Positions 8,602-16,936 of a DNA stretch of 64,000 nt are shown here, one piece after another. The notes under the pieces were generated by a model that worked only from the letters and a program-made list of their open reading frames with translations, did no database searches and was not told the DNA's origin. The DNA comes from SIG299 sp045531955 (lineage in GTDB: Bacteria; Bacillota; Clostridia; Lachnospirales; Lachnospiraceae). A program made the position numbers and the translations under genes. Where the stretch lies: contig JAZSFC010000014.1 in the NCBI GenBank assembly GCA_045531955.1, forward strand, positions 1 through 64,000, read 5' to 3'. Within the stretch, counting starts at the first letter, position 1. Every line of letters starts with the position of its first letter.

Positions 8602-8630
8602 TTTACAAATACAAAAGAATTGTGTAATAT
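8602..8630 (+). promoter_or_regulatory. Promoter of the peptide gene
   Basis: TTTACA (8602-8607), a 17-bp spacer and TAATAT (8625-8630), just downstream of the cyclase-like gene. A separate promoter would let the peptide be made in excess of its modifying enzymes. Confidence 0.7.
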
Positions 8631-8667
8631 TCCGGTATTCGGATAAGCGCTTTAGGGAGGAACGATT

Positions 8668-8880
8668 ATGAAACAGTGGAAGACACCGGGAATTGAAGAA
8701 ATGAAAATTGAACTGACTGCAGCACCTGTTGACGTAACTAACATGACCAGTGGCCAGATTGCACAGCTGGATCTTGGAACCTGTGGCGAGGGTAATAATC
8801 CATATTGGGTAGGTAACGGCCTAACAAAGGATGAAGCACTTGCAGAAAACCCATTTTGGGGCGGCAACTGGGGTCAGTAA
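8668..8880 (+). CDS. Candidate RiPP precursor peptide (70 aa)
   Basis: A 70-residue peptide with an excellent ribosome site (AGGGAGG, 8 bases before ATG) and its own promoter and terminator. The N-terminal half, starting MKQWKTPGIEEMKIELT, resembles the WxxPxI..L.V..T leader pattern of paeninodin-type lasso precursors. The C-terminal part is Gly/Asn/Trp-rich and carries a duplicated motif, NPYWVGN (44-50) and NPFWGGNW (61-68), plus one Cys (39). A T-S-G at 27-29 with Asp at 35 would fit a lasso cut with a seven-residue ring, but GTCGEGNN further on is another possible core start. The modified product cannot be predicted. Confidence 0.72.
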   Translation: MKQWKTPGIEEMKIELTAAPVDVTNMTSGQIAQLDLGTCGEGNNPYWVGNGLTKDEALAENPFWGGNWGQ

Positions 8881-8903
8881 ACCGGATAAACCGAAAAAAG
8901 AAC

Positions 8904-8936
8904 ACCGGGATGAAGAAATTCATCCCGGTATTTTTA
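8904..8936. terminator. Terminator after the peptide gene
   Basis: ACCGGGATGAA-GAAA-TTCATCCCGGT followed by a T-rich run. It also overlaps the end of the convergent diguanylate cyclase gene and may serve both directions. Confidence 0.85.
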
Positions 8937-10070
8937 TTGTTCCTGTTCTTTTATAAACTTCTTATTTTCGTACATTCTTTCGTCAGCTTCCTTGACTACC
9001 TCTAAAACATCGGTTCCCTTCCCGTAGGCAAAACCGGCAGCGGTAGAGATGGCAACAGGTCCGTTTTGGTTATGGACGGAAATGGCTTCTTTTACATTAG
9101 CGATAATCAGTTCGGCATCGCCCGGAGAAGGACTTTCCGCCACCATAACAAATTCATCACCGCCGATACGGTATACGCGGCGGGAAACATCGGATTGCTT
9201 GCGGATAAAAGAAGCTAGTTTTTCGATAATATAGTCACCCATGGCATGACCTAACTCATCATTGACCTTTTTGAGATTGTTTAAGTCGAAGAAAACAACC
9301 GCAAGACGGTCTACGCCAGGATAATATTTGGTTATCATCTCTTCGTATTTATTTTTGTTGAATACTTTGGTATTGGTATCGGTGTCTTTATAATAGGTTA
9401 ACTGGGCAATACGGAGAGCATCCCTGGTGTTGCTGAGTACGGTGTATTGCAGCATGACAGCCAGAATAAAAAGGATGATGGCTATTGGTATGATTGCGAA
9501 TACCAAAATAACGTAAGTAGGGTTTTCATTAAAGGTAATATATAAAATGTTATCTGCCATGGATGCCAGGTAGTGGCTTCGGGTATATCTGCTTTCCAGA
9601 AGCAGATTCAGGTCACAAAGACCATAGTAAAAGCCGATTAACATTCCGGCGGTAACGGTTAACAGATTAATGGAATAGGTGAACCAGATAATCCGCTTTT
9701 CACGGTACTGGATTGCGTACAATAACGGAAATACAAATAACAGGGTGGCATGAAAGGATAAAATTGAAATAATCACGCCGCATACAATACATAACAACGT
9801 CAGCAGAAAATACTTAATCCAGCTTTTGGATAAATCTCCCCGGAACATGAGAAAAAATGCCGGAAGAAACAGGAAAAAGGAAATAAAGAATGCAATGGTT
9901 ACCATGTTCTTGTCTACGTTAAAAAAACCGACAATCGTAAGAGCCCACACAAGGGCTACCGCACCCAAAAACCAGACAAAACCATTCAATATACGTTTGT
10001 TTGCACTAATTTCCTGGGCTGCCAGTTCCTGCTCGTACTGTACAATAAAATTATCTATTTGATTTGTCAT
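8934..10070 (-). CDS. Membrane diguanylate cyclase (GGDEF)
   Basis: A 378-residue protein with about six hydrophobic segments in residues 30-215 and a C-terminal GGDEF domain with RIGGDEFVMV. It should make cyclic-di-GMP from two GTP at the membrane; the membrane part is an unassigned sensor. The start at 10070 (MTNQIDNF) is preferred because AGAAGG lies about 11 bases before it; the GTG four codons upstream overlaps that ribosome site. It is a single gene converging with the peptide gene. No recognisable EAL domain is present. Confidence 0.88.
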   Translation of the reverse strand: MTNQIDNFIVQYEQELAAQEISANKRILNGFVWFLGAVALVWALTIVGFFNVDKNMVTIAFFISFFLFLPAFFLMFRGDLSKSWIKYFLLTLLCIVCGVIISILSFHATLLFVFPLLYAIQYREKRIIWFTYSINLLTVTAGMLIGFYYGLCDLNLLLESRYTRSHYLASMADNILYITFNENPTYVILVFAIIPIAIILFILAVMLQYTVLSNTRDALRIAQLTYYKDTDTNTKVFNKNKYEEMITKYYPGVDRLAVVFFDLNNLKKVNDELGHAMGDYIIEKLASFIRKQSDVSRRVYRIGGDEFVMVAESPSPGDAELIIANVKEAISVHNQNGPVAISTAAGFAYGKGTDVLEVVKEADERMYENKKFIKEQEQ

Positions 10071-10103
10071 AATAAGTATCACCTTCTGAAAAAATATAAA
10101 TCT

Positions 10104-10133
10104 ATTATAACTCTAACTGCTCTTATTTTGCAA
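10104..10133 (-). promoter_or_regulatory. Promoter of the GGDEF gene
   Basis: On the minus strand TTGCAA (10133-10128), an 18-bp spacer and TATAAT (10109-10104). Confidence 0.6.
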
Positions 10134-10147
10134 TGTTTTTATATCCC

Positions 10148-10176
10148 TTGAATTTCCACACATTTAATAGTATAAT
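10148..10176 (+). promoter_or_regulatory. Promoter of pgi
   Basis: TTGAAT (10148-10153), a 17-bp spacer and a perfect TATAAT (10171-10176). Confidence 0.8.
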
Positions 10177-10227
10177 TTAGAGGATAAGAGCAAAGAAAAA
10201 GCTTACAACACAAGGAGGAAAATCATA

Positions 10228-11808
10228 ATGATTACCTGGAATAATTTAGACACAGTAAAAGCCTACGAGGCATTAAAGGGTGTAGCTAAAGTAAATCTTG
10301 CAGAAGTAATGGCAGGAGAGAACGGTGCAGCCCGTGTAAAGAAGTACAGCGTTCCTATGGCAGAAGGCATGTCATACAACTATGCGGCAAAGCAGGTGGA
10401 TGATGATGTACTTGCAGCATTGGCAGCATTGGCAGAGGAAATGCAGTTAACCGAAAAATTCGAAGCATTGTATAACGGTGAGGTTATCAATACAGGAGAA
10501 AAGCGTATGGTACTTCATCACATGACCCGCGGTCAGCTGGGCAATGCGGTAGAAGCAGACGGCGGTGATAAGAGAGCCTTCTACTTAAACGAGCAGAAGA
10601 AGATTGCAGAATTTGCAAATAAAGTACATAGCGGTGAAATCACCAACGCAGCAGGCGAAAAGTTTACTACCGTAGTTCAGATTGGTATCGGGGGAAGTGA
10701 CCTGGGTCCTCGTGCGATGTACCTTGCACTGGAAAACTGGGCAAAGGTAAATAATACTTTCAAGATGGAAGCAAAGTTCATCAGTAATGTAGACCCGGAT
10801 GACGCTGCAGCAGTACTTGCGGGCGTGGACGTTGCACATTCCATTTTTGTACTGGTTTCCAAGTCCGGTACTACACTGGAAACCTTAACCAATGAGTCCT
10901 TTGTTAAGGATGCGTTAAAGAATGCAGGTCTGGATGCTTCCAAGCACATGATTGCCGTAACAAGTGAAACTTCTCCGTTGGCAAAGAGCGCAGATTACCT
11001 GGCAGCATTCTTTATGGATGATTACATCGGCGGACGTTTCTCCTCCACTTCCGGTGTTGGCGGTGCGGTATTATCTTTAGCATTCGGTCCTGATGTATTT
11101 GCACAGTTCCTTGACGGAGCTGCGGCGGCAGACAAAACTGCAACCAACAAGAATATTTTTGAAAACCCTGCATTATTAGATGCATTAATCGGTGTATATG
11201 AGCGTAACGTGCTTGGTTACCAGAATACGGCAGTTCTTCCGTATTCCCAGGCACTGTCCCGTTTCCCTGCACATTTACAGCAGTTAGATATGGAATCCAA
11301 CGGTAAGAGCGTAAACCGCTTTGGCGAGCCTGTAAATTATGTAACCGGTCCGGTTATTTTTGGTGAGCCTGGTACCAACGGACAGCATTCCTTCTACCAG
11401 CTCCTGCATCAGGGTACCGACATTATTCCGCTCCAGTTCCTTGGTTTTAAGAACAGCCAGATGGGTACCGACGTTGTGATTCAGGGCAGCACCAGCCAGC
11501 AGAAGCTTTGTGCGAACGTAGCAGCTCAGATTGTGGCTTTTGCCTGTGGTAAAGCAAATGATAACCGCAACAAGAATTTTGAAGGCGGCCGTCCATCCAG
11601 TATTATTATCGGTGAGCAGTTGACTCCTGCGTCTCTTGGTGCATTACTTTCCCACTTTGAGAATAAGGTAATGTATCAGGGCTTTGTATGGAACATCAAC
11701 AGCTTTGACCAGGAAGGTGTACAGCTCGGTAAAGTTTTAGCACAGAAGGTTCTGGCCCATGACACCGAAGGAGCACTTAGTGTATACAGTGAATTATTAA
11801 ATATCTAA
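10228..11808 (+). CDS. pgi: Glucose-6-phosphate isomerase
   Basis: A 526-residue enzyme interconverting glucose 6-phosphate and fructose 6-phosphate in glycolysis. Recognisable blocks include TVVQIGIGGSDLGPRAMY (about 150-167), the SKSGTTLET phosphate loop (about 213-221), GGRFSSTSGVGG (about 270-281) and the C-terminal GSTSQQKLCAN stretch. The ribosome site AAGGAGG lies 10 bases before the ATG, below a near-consensus promoter, so expression is probably high. It is followed 28 bases later by a cyclic-di-GMP gene that may be co-transcribed. Confidence 0.95.
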   Translation: MITWNNLDTVKAYEALKGVAKVNLAEVMAGENGAARVKKYSVPMAEGMSYNYAAKQVDDDVLAALAALAEEMQLTEKFEALYNGEVINTGEKRMVLHHMTRGQLGNAVEADGGDKRAFYLNEQKKIAEFANKVHSGEITNAAGEKFTTVVQIGIGGSDLGPRAMYLALENWAKVNNTFKMEAKFISNVDPDDAAAVLAGVDVAHSIFVLVSKSGTTLETLTNESFVKDALKNAGLDASKHMIAVTSETSPLAKSADYLAAFFMDDYIGGRFSSTSGVGGAVLSLAFGPDVFAQFLDGAAAADKTATNKNIFENPALLDALIGVYERNVLGYQNTAVLPYSQALSRFPAHLQQLDMESNGKSVNRFGEPVNYVTGPVIFGEPGTNGQHSFYQLLHQGTDIIPLQFLGFKNSQMGTDVVIQGSTSQQKLCANVAAQIVAFACGKANDNRNKNFEGGRPSSIIIGEQLTPASLGALLSHFENKVMYQGFVWNINSFDQEGVQLGKVLAQKVLAHDTEGALSVYSELLNI

Positions 11809-11836
11809 AACAATATTTCCGGAGGGTGGTGAAAGA

Positions 11837-13486
11837 ATGTTATCAAATTATGTTAAGCTGTTGGCGTCCTCAGAAAATCCGATACCGGTAATCGGTCCGG
11901 CATTTATTGAAGCAGCAAAACATTATCATATCGGGCAACTGAAAAGTCTATTTTTTGTTGCACCGTCTTTTAGTACCAGAAAAGGTGAAGACAGAGAAGA
12001 CATTCTTTTTTCCTCCGGAGATCCTATAGAACAGACTCCTGCTTACAGCGAAACCTACTATACCGGAGAAAAAGGTGTGGCAACCTTCCAAGTATACCGG
12101 TGGTTGGGGGAACCGGAGTTTACGGAGCAGGAAAAGAGTGAATTAAAAGCATATTTTGACGCGCTCCTTTTAGCCTTAGGCCGTTTCCGTATGATTAATG
12201 CCATCAAACAAATCGGTCATACGGACCAGCTGACAGGACTTCCTAATACCGGAGGATTCCTAACCTATATTGATGAGGTTATTGCCAAAGGCGAAATAAT
12301 AAAATATAATGCATTTTATTTTAATTTGGCAAGATTCAGTCTGGTGAATAAACGGTTCGGAACAAAAGAAACGGATACGATTGTTTACCGTTATGCAAAC
12401 GAAGTAGCCGGGTTCCTTCAGGAAGGAGAATGCCTTGGCCGTCTCGGTGGTGATAACTTTGTTGCAATTGTGAAAAAAGAGCGGACACAGGACTTTTTAA
12501 ACTTTATTTCCGGAGTAAAAACTTATGGAATGCTAAATTCCCAGGCAGTACCGATTACTATCGCTGCAGTGGCGGGCGTTATGGAAATAACCGGGGACCT
12601 TCCACACTGCGGAATGTTGATTGAAGAGTGCGGAATGGCGTTAAATGTGGCCAAATATGTAACGAAGCAGCCGTATGCCTTTTCTTCCGTAGATATGAAA
12701 CAAAGATTTTATGAAGAACGGCAATATGTATCCCGTTTCAATGAGGCAGTCCATAATAAAGAGTTCAAAGCATATTACCAGCCAAAGGTAAGAATTGATG
12801 ATTATACCATTGTCGGAGCGGAAGCTCTGGTACGTTGGGAACGTGACGGTATGCTTGTTCCGCCGGGAGAGTTTATCCCTGTTTTTGAACGTAACGGAAT
12901 GATATGTGAATTGGATTTTTATATGCTGGAGCAGGTATGCAGTGACATCCGGCGGTGGCTTGATATGGGTATTATACCGGGCAGGATTTCCATTAATTTA
13001 TCCAGAAAGCATTTATCCAATCCGAATCTGGCAGAAGATATTTTGCAAATTTTTAGCAAGTATGAAATGGAAAGCAAGTATTTGGAGCTTGAATTAACAG
13101 AAACCGTAAATGCGGAAGAGACAGAGCAGTTGGTTTCCTTTATGAATAAAATGAAAGAAAACCATATTTTTATGTCTATTGATGATTTCGGAACCGGATA
13201 TTCCTCTTTGAATTTACTGCGTTCTTTCCCGGTAGATGTGCTCAAAATTGATAAAAGCTTTTTGGATGTACTGGATAAAAATAACCGCATTATTTTGTCT
13301 AATATTATCCGGATGGCAGATGAGCTGGGAATGAGTGTAGTTGCAGAGGGTGTGGAACAGATGTACCAATTAGAATGTCTGAAGAAAATGAATTGTAAAG
13401 TGATTCAGGGCTCTCTGTTTGACGGTCCTATGCCGAGAGAACTTTTTGAAGAAAAGCTACAAAAAAGAAAATACAGCATAGAGTAA
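11837..13486 (+). CDS. GGDEF-EAL protein, probable cyclic-di-GMP phosphodiesterase
   Basis: A 549-residue protein. Residues 1-120 are an unassigned sensor region without clear membrane segments. A GGDEF-like domain follows (about 130-290) in which the active-site motif is GGDNF, so cyclase activity is doubtful. The EAL domain (about 300-545) looks intact: EALVRW, ELTET, the DDFGTGYSS loop, KIDKSF and AEGVE. It should hydrolyse cyclic-di-GMP to pGpG. The degenerate GGDEF may bind GTP and stimulate the EAL domain, as in other tandem proteins. It lies close behind pgi and ends before a convergent hairpin. Confidence 0.9.
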   Translation: MLSNYVKLLASSENPIPVIGPAFIEAAKHYHIGQLKSLFFVAPSFSTRKGEDREDILFSSGDPIEQTPAYSETYYTGEKGVATFQVYRWLGEPEFTEQEKSELKAYFDALLLALGRFRMINAIKQIGHTDQLTGLPNTGGFLTYIDEVIAKGEIIKYNAFYFNLARFSLVNKRFGTKETDTIVYRYANEVAGFLQEGECLGRLGGDNFVAIVKKERTQDFLNFISGVKTYGMLNSQAVPITIAAVAGVMEITGDLPHCGMLIEECGMALNVAKYVTKQPYAFSSVDMKQRFYEERQYVSRFNEAVHNKEFKAYYQPKVRIDDYTIVGAEALVRWERDGMLVPPGEFIPVFERNGMICELDFYMLEQVCSDIRRWLDMGIIPGRISINLSRKHLSNPNLAEDILQIFSKYEMESKYLELELTETVNAEETEQLVSFMNKMKENHIFMSIDDFGTGYSSLNLLRSFPVDVLKIDKSFLDVLDKNNRIILSNIIRMADELGMSVVAEGVEQMYQLECLKKMNCKVIQGSLFDGPMPRELFEEKLQKRKYSIE

Positions 13487-13502
13487 GGCTGCTGTTACAA
13501 AT

Positions 13503-13535
13503 GTTAAGAGGCACTTCATAAGAAGTGCCTCTTAA
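13503..13535. terminator. Hairpin between convergent genes
   Basis: GTTAAGAGGCACTTC-ATAA-GAAGTGCCTCTTAAC is a perfect 14-15 bp stem. The T-tract is weak on both sides, but the convergent position supports a bidirectional terminator. Confidence 0.65.
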
Positions 13536-13580
13536 CTGCTTTATAAAGGAGCAAATGAAAAATAATTGGATAATATTGGA

Positions 13581-15461
13581 TTAATCTTCTGCATGAGCTT
13601 TTTGCTTCATGACATACATAGCTTCGTCTGCCTTGCGCAGATATTCTTCCAGACTGTAGTTTTCGTCCGGATTCATAACAACAGCACCGAAGCTGGCGGT
13701 TAACGGGAAGCAAAGATCCCGTTCTTTTTTTATAAGATTTAAGTTGACGGATAAGGCTTGTTTTAAGTGTTCGGCTTCCTCCTGGGAGGAACACTCACCG
13801 ACCATAATAAATTCATCACCACCGAAACGGACAGCAATCCAGTCTTGAGGCATGGTGCGTTTTATTGCTTCTGCCACAGTGCAAAGTGCATAATCCCCTT
13901 GTAGATGACCGTATTTATCATTAATGAGCTTCATGCGGTTGATGTCTGCAAAAATCATGGTACCGAGCTTGCCTTCCCGCTGGCATTTCTGCAGATACGG
14001 AACGGCAAGAGAATCATAACCGGCACGGTTCTTTAAACCGGTTAATGCGTCGGTCATGGAAACCTCTGTCAGCATCTTGTTTAATTCCTTCATGCGGACA
14101 TTTTGGCGTACACGGTCAATATCCTGACTGATATGTCTGGTCCACATGTACATGGCATCCGGATGGAAAATAATATCTAACCGGTTGATAAAAACAACAT
14201 AACCCAAAATATTATTGGTTATATGAAGCGGAAGGAATAAATAGGTATTGGAACCGTCCTCAGGAAGGTTGAGCTTTGGAAGCAGATTTTTTGATGGGAA
14301 GCTTCCGCAAGGCTGGGATTGACCGTATTCCAAATGCAGATATTCCTCCATTTCCGGAGTGAAATCTTCGTGGAAATCATTTTCGATAAAAGTGTCAACC
14401 AAACAGATTAACAGGTGTTCGCTTTCATAATTATGGCTGTAAGCAAATTGCCAGCCGAGGTGTTCTTTTGCTTCACGGATGCTGGTTACCTTTGCCAGCA
14501 TATCGTCAATGGAGCGTAGATGCCATTCGTAGATGGTATTTTCCTTTTGCTGCTTATGCTGGCTGATAATAGAGCGGCGACGGTTTTGGATTCGCTCATC
14601 GGATACCTTGCAACCGCAACTTTCTCCGTACACGGGAGAAGTATTGTAAATCGTTGTGCCGGTGATTTGCTCGCCGTCAATTTGACGAAGAACGCAATCC
14701 ATGGCATCGTAGCCTAATTTATCGCAGGAACGGGCAACAGTAGATAAAATCGGGTAGATTTTTTGACCTAAATCAATACAGTCACAGCCGGTAACAATAA
14801 CCTGCTCCGGTACCCGGATATTTAAATTATCCAGGGTGGTACATACTCCGAGAGCCATTTCGTCGTTGGCACAGACAAAGGCATCCGGGAGAGGATTGGT
14901 CTTTAACCATTCTTCTAAGCAGGTCATGGCATCATAATAGGACCATTGACCATAAATGATGTCTTCCGGAGAAACTTTTTCTCCGATATGGGCCAAGGCA
15001 TCATTGACTGCCTGCAAGCGGGACTGGTTTTCCTGGTTATCGGCAGGACCGCTGAAATATATAATCTTTTTAACGTTATGTTCTTTGATAATATGAGAGG
15101 TTAACTCGTACACACCGGAGTAAGTATCTGTACCGAGGCACGGGATACCGTCCAGCTTGTATTCCAAGCTGACAGCCGGAATATTATGTTTTAATATCTG
15201 GGTACGCAGATATTCCCGTTCAGAGGCAATATTAATGGTATTTCCAAGGACGATAACACCATCAAACATGGTAATGTCCGGAAGGGTAAACATGACTTTT
15301 TCGCCATTGTTGTCGAGGGTTTCGTTAGGACCGGAAGAGTAATTAAAAAAGGCATAAATATCGATGTTATTGTCTGCTGCGCGGTTTTGTATGCCGGCAA
15401 GAACCTGTTTCAGGAATTCTTCGCTCCAGCCATTGCCGAATACGGCGATTTTCTTCTTCAT
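13581..15461 (-). CDS. LacI-like sugar-sensor domain fused to a diguanylate cyclase
   Basis: A 626-residue cytoplasmic protein; I see no signal peptide or membrane segment. Residues 1-290 read like a LacI/periplasmic-binding type I sensor domain (IAVFGNGWSEEF, VIVLGNTINIAS, AFVCANDEMALGV, VIVTGCDCIDLG) without a DNA-binding headpiece. A middle region of about 150 residues looks GAF-like but is not assigned. Residues 460-626 are a GGDEF domain with RFGGDEFIMV. The ligand is probably a sugar, so cyclic-di-GMP synthesis may be tuned by an intracellular sugar. It is divergent from the xylanase operon, sharing a 240-bp intergenic region. Confidence 0.87.
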   Translation of the reverse strand: MKKKIAVFGNGWSEEFLKQVLAGIQNRAADNNIDIYAFFNYSSGPNETLDNNGEKVMFTLPDITMFDGVIVLGNTINIASEREYLRTQILKHNIPAVSLEYKLDGIPCLGTDTYSGVYELTSHIIKEHNVKKIIYFSGPADNQENQSRLQAVNDALAHIGEKVSPEDIIYGQWSYYDAMTCLEEWLKTNPLPDAFVCANDEMALGVCTTLDNLNIRVPEQVIVTGCDCIDLGQKIYPILSTVARSCDKLGYDAMDCVLRQIDGEQITGTTIYNTSPVYGESCGCKVSDERIQNRRRSIISQHKQQKENTIYEWHLRSIDDMLAKVTSIREAKEHLGWQFAYSHNYESEHLLICLVDTFIENDFHEDFTPEMEEYLHLEYGQSQPCGSFPSKNLLPKLNLPEDGSNTYLFLPLHITNNILGYVVFINRLDIIFHPDAMYMWTRHISQDIDRVRQNVRMKELNKMLTEVSMTDALTGLKNRAGYDSLAVPYLQKCQREGKLGTMIFADINRMKLINDKYGHLQGDYALCTVAEAIKRTMPQDWIAVRFGGDEFIMVGECSSQEEAEHLKQALSVNLNLIKKERDLCFPLTASFGAVVMNPDENYSLEEYLRKADEAMYVMKQKAHAED

Positions 15462-15700
15462 ACGAACCTCCCCCTTTCCTTATTGCTTTCCCATAGGTTC
15501 ATATTACTGCTAATTTTGGGGATGCACAAACGAGATATTGCTCAAAACTCATTAAATCTTGCCAATTTAAGACGAAAGTAAAGAAAACGCAAGAGGTGCA
15601 CAAAGATTCACAAAAAATAGAAAGCAAAGTCAGACATTTCATGGTTATAATGCAAATAGAAACGAAAGGTTTCAATATAAATAAGAGGAGAACAGAAGTA

Positions 15701-16924
15701 ATGAAACGGAAACTGGGGATATTGACAATTTTTCTGGCCGTGATGCTGACGGCATGCGGATCAAAGCAGGAGCAGGAACAACCTGCAGAACCGACAGTGA
15801 CACAGGCTGCAACGATAGCACCGACCGCTACTCCGGAACCAACGGCAACACCAGAGCCGACCGCCACACCAAAGCCAACAGAAACACCGGGAATTAAGGA
15901 GGTCTTTGCGGAGCATAATATGAAGGCAGGTACCTGCTTGTCACATTCAATGATCAGCAACAAATGGTGTGTCCAGACGATCAATAAGAACTTTAACAGC
16001 ATTACGTTTGAAAATGAGTTAAAACCGGATGCTATTTTAAATCAGGCAGAAAGCAAGAAGGCAGATGACCTCATTGTCAAATTTAACAAGAATACGTTGG
16101 AAATGTTAGAATGGTGTAAGGCAAACAATATGGCTCTTCGCGGTCACACCTTAATCTGGCACAGCCAGACTCCGAACTGGATTTTCCATGAAGGATTTGA
16201 TACAAAGAATCCGCTGGCAGGCAGAGAAGTCATGCTGGCACGTATGGAGAGCTACATCAAACAGACCTTTGAGCTTTTAGAGAGTTTAGGATATTTGGAG
16301 ATGTTCTATGCTTATGATGTGGTAAATGAGGCATGGATGGAAGACGGTAATAAGCGTGCAGAAAGTATGTGGCTGCAGACCATAGGCGATGATTATCTGT
16401 GGCATGCCTTCTACTTTGCCGACAAGTATGCACCGGAGTATATTGATTTATATTACAACGATTACAATGAGCAGTACAAAAAGGAAACGCTTTACAATTT
16501 TGTGCAGACCCTGAAAGATGAAAACGGTGAATATCTGATTGACGGTATCGGTTTTCAGGCACATTTGTATACAGAAGATAATCTGGAGGATTATTTCGCA
16601 ACCGTGGACCTGCTTGCTTCTCTGGGATTAAAGCTCAATCTGACAGAGTTGGATGTGTGTCTTGGTTCCTGGCCAAGCATTAAATCGGCAACAGAAGAGA
16701 ACCTGCGGATTCAGGGACAGTATTACTATAATTTAATTCACGGACTGTTAGAACGTGCAGATGCAGGCGCAGTAAATATGGATGCTTTGACTTTCTGGGG
16801 ATTTGCTGATAAACTATCATGGAGAAGTGAACGAAGTCCGTTGCTGTTTAATAGGCTGAATATACCGAAATATTCTTATTACGGGGCATTGCAGATTAAG
16901 GAACTGGCCGGTTTCGAGGAATAA
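15701..16924 (+). CDS. GH10 endo-beta-1,4-xylanase lipoprotein
   Basis: A 407-residue lipoprotein. The signal peptide ends in lipobox LTAC (Cys19), followed by a Thr-Pro-rich linker (about 30-63) and a GH10 catalytic domain. Expected residues are visible: GHTLIWHSQTPNW, the acid/base Glu210 in DVVNEAW, the nucleophile Glu316 in NLTELDV, and FWGFADKLSW. It should cut xylan backbones at the cell surface. The ATG at 15701 is preferred because AGAGGAG precedes it and a signal peptide follows directly; an in-frame start 35 codons upstream would bury that signal. It leads a GH10-GH105-GH43 run with 12- and 19-base gaps. Confidence 0.94.
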   Translation: MKRKLGILTIFLAVMLTACGSKQEQEQPAEPTVTQAATIAPTATPEPTATPEPTATPKPTETPGIKEVFAEHNMKAGTCLSHSMISNKWCVQTINKNFNSITFENELKPDAILNQAESKKADDLIVKFNKNTLEMLEWCKANNMALRGHTLIWHSQTPNWIFHEGFDTKNPLAGREVMLARMESYIKQTFELLESLGYLEMFYAYDVVNEAWMEDGNKRAESMWLQTIGDDYLWHAFYFADKYAPEYIDLYYNDYNEQYKKETLYNFVQTLKDENGEYLIDGIGFQAHLYTEDNLEDYFATVDLLASLGLKLNLTELDVCLGSWPSIKSATEENLRIQGQYYYNLIHGLLERADAGAVNMDALTFWGFADKLSWRSERSPLLFNRLNIPKYSYYGALQIKELAGFEE

Positions 16925-16936
16925 AGGAGGATTACT

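Noticed and set aside
15499..16002. Minus-strand frame with GVAVGSGVAVG repeats
   Set aside because: It is antisense to the Thr-Pro linker of the GH10 xylanase and crosses its promoter region.
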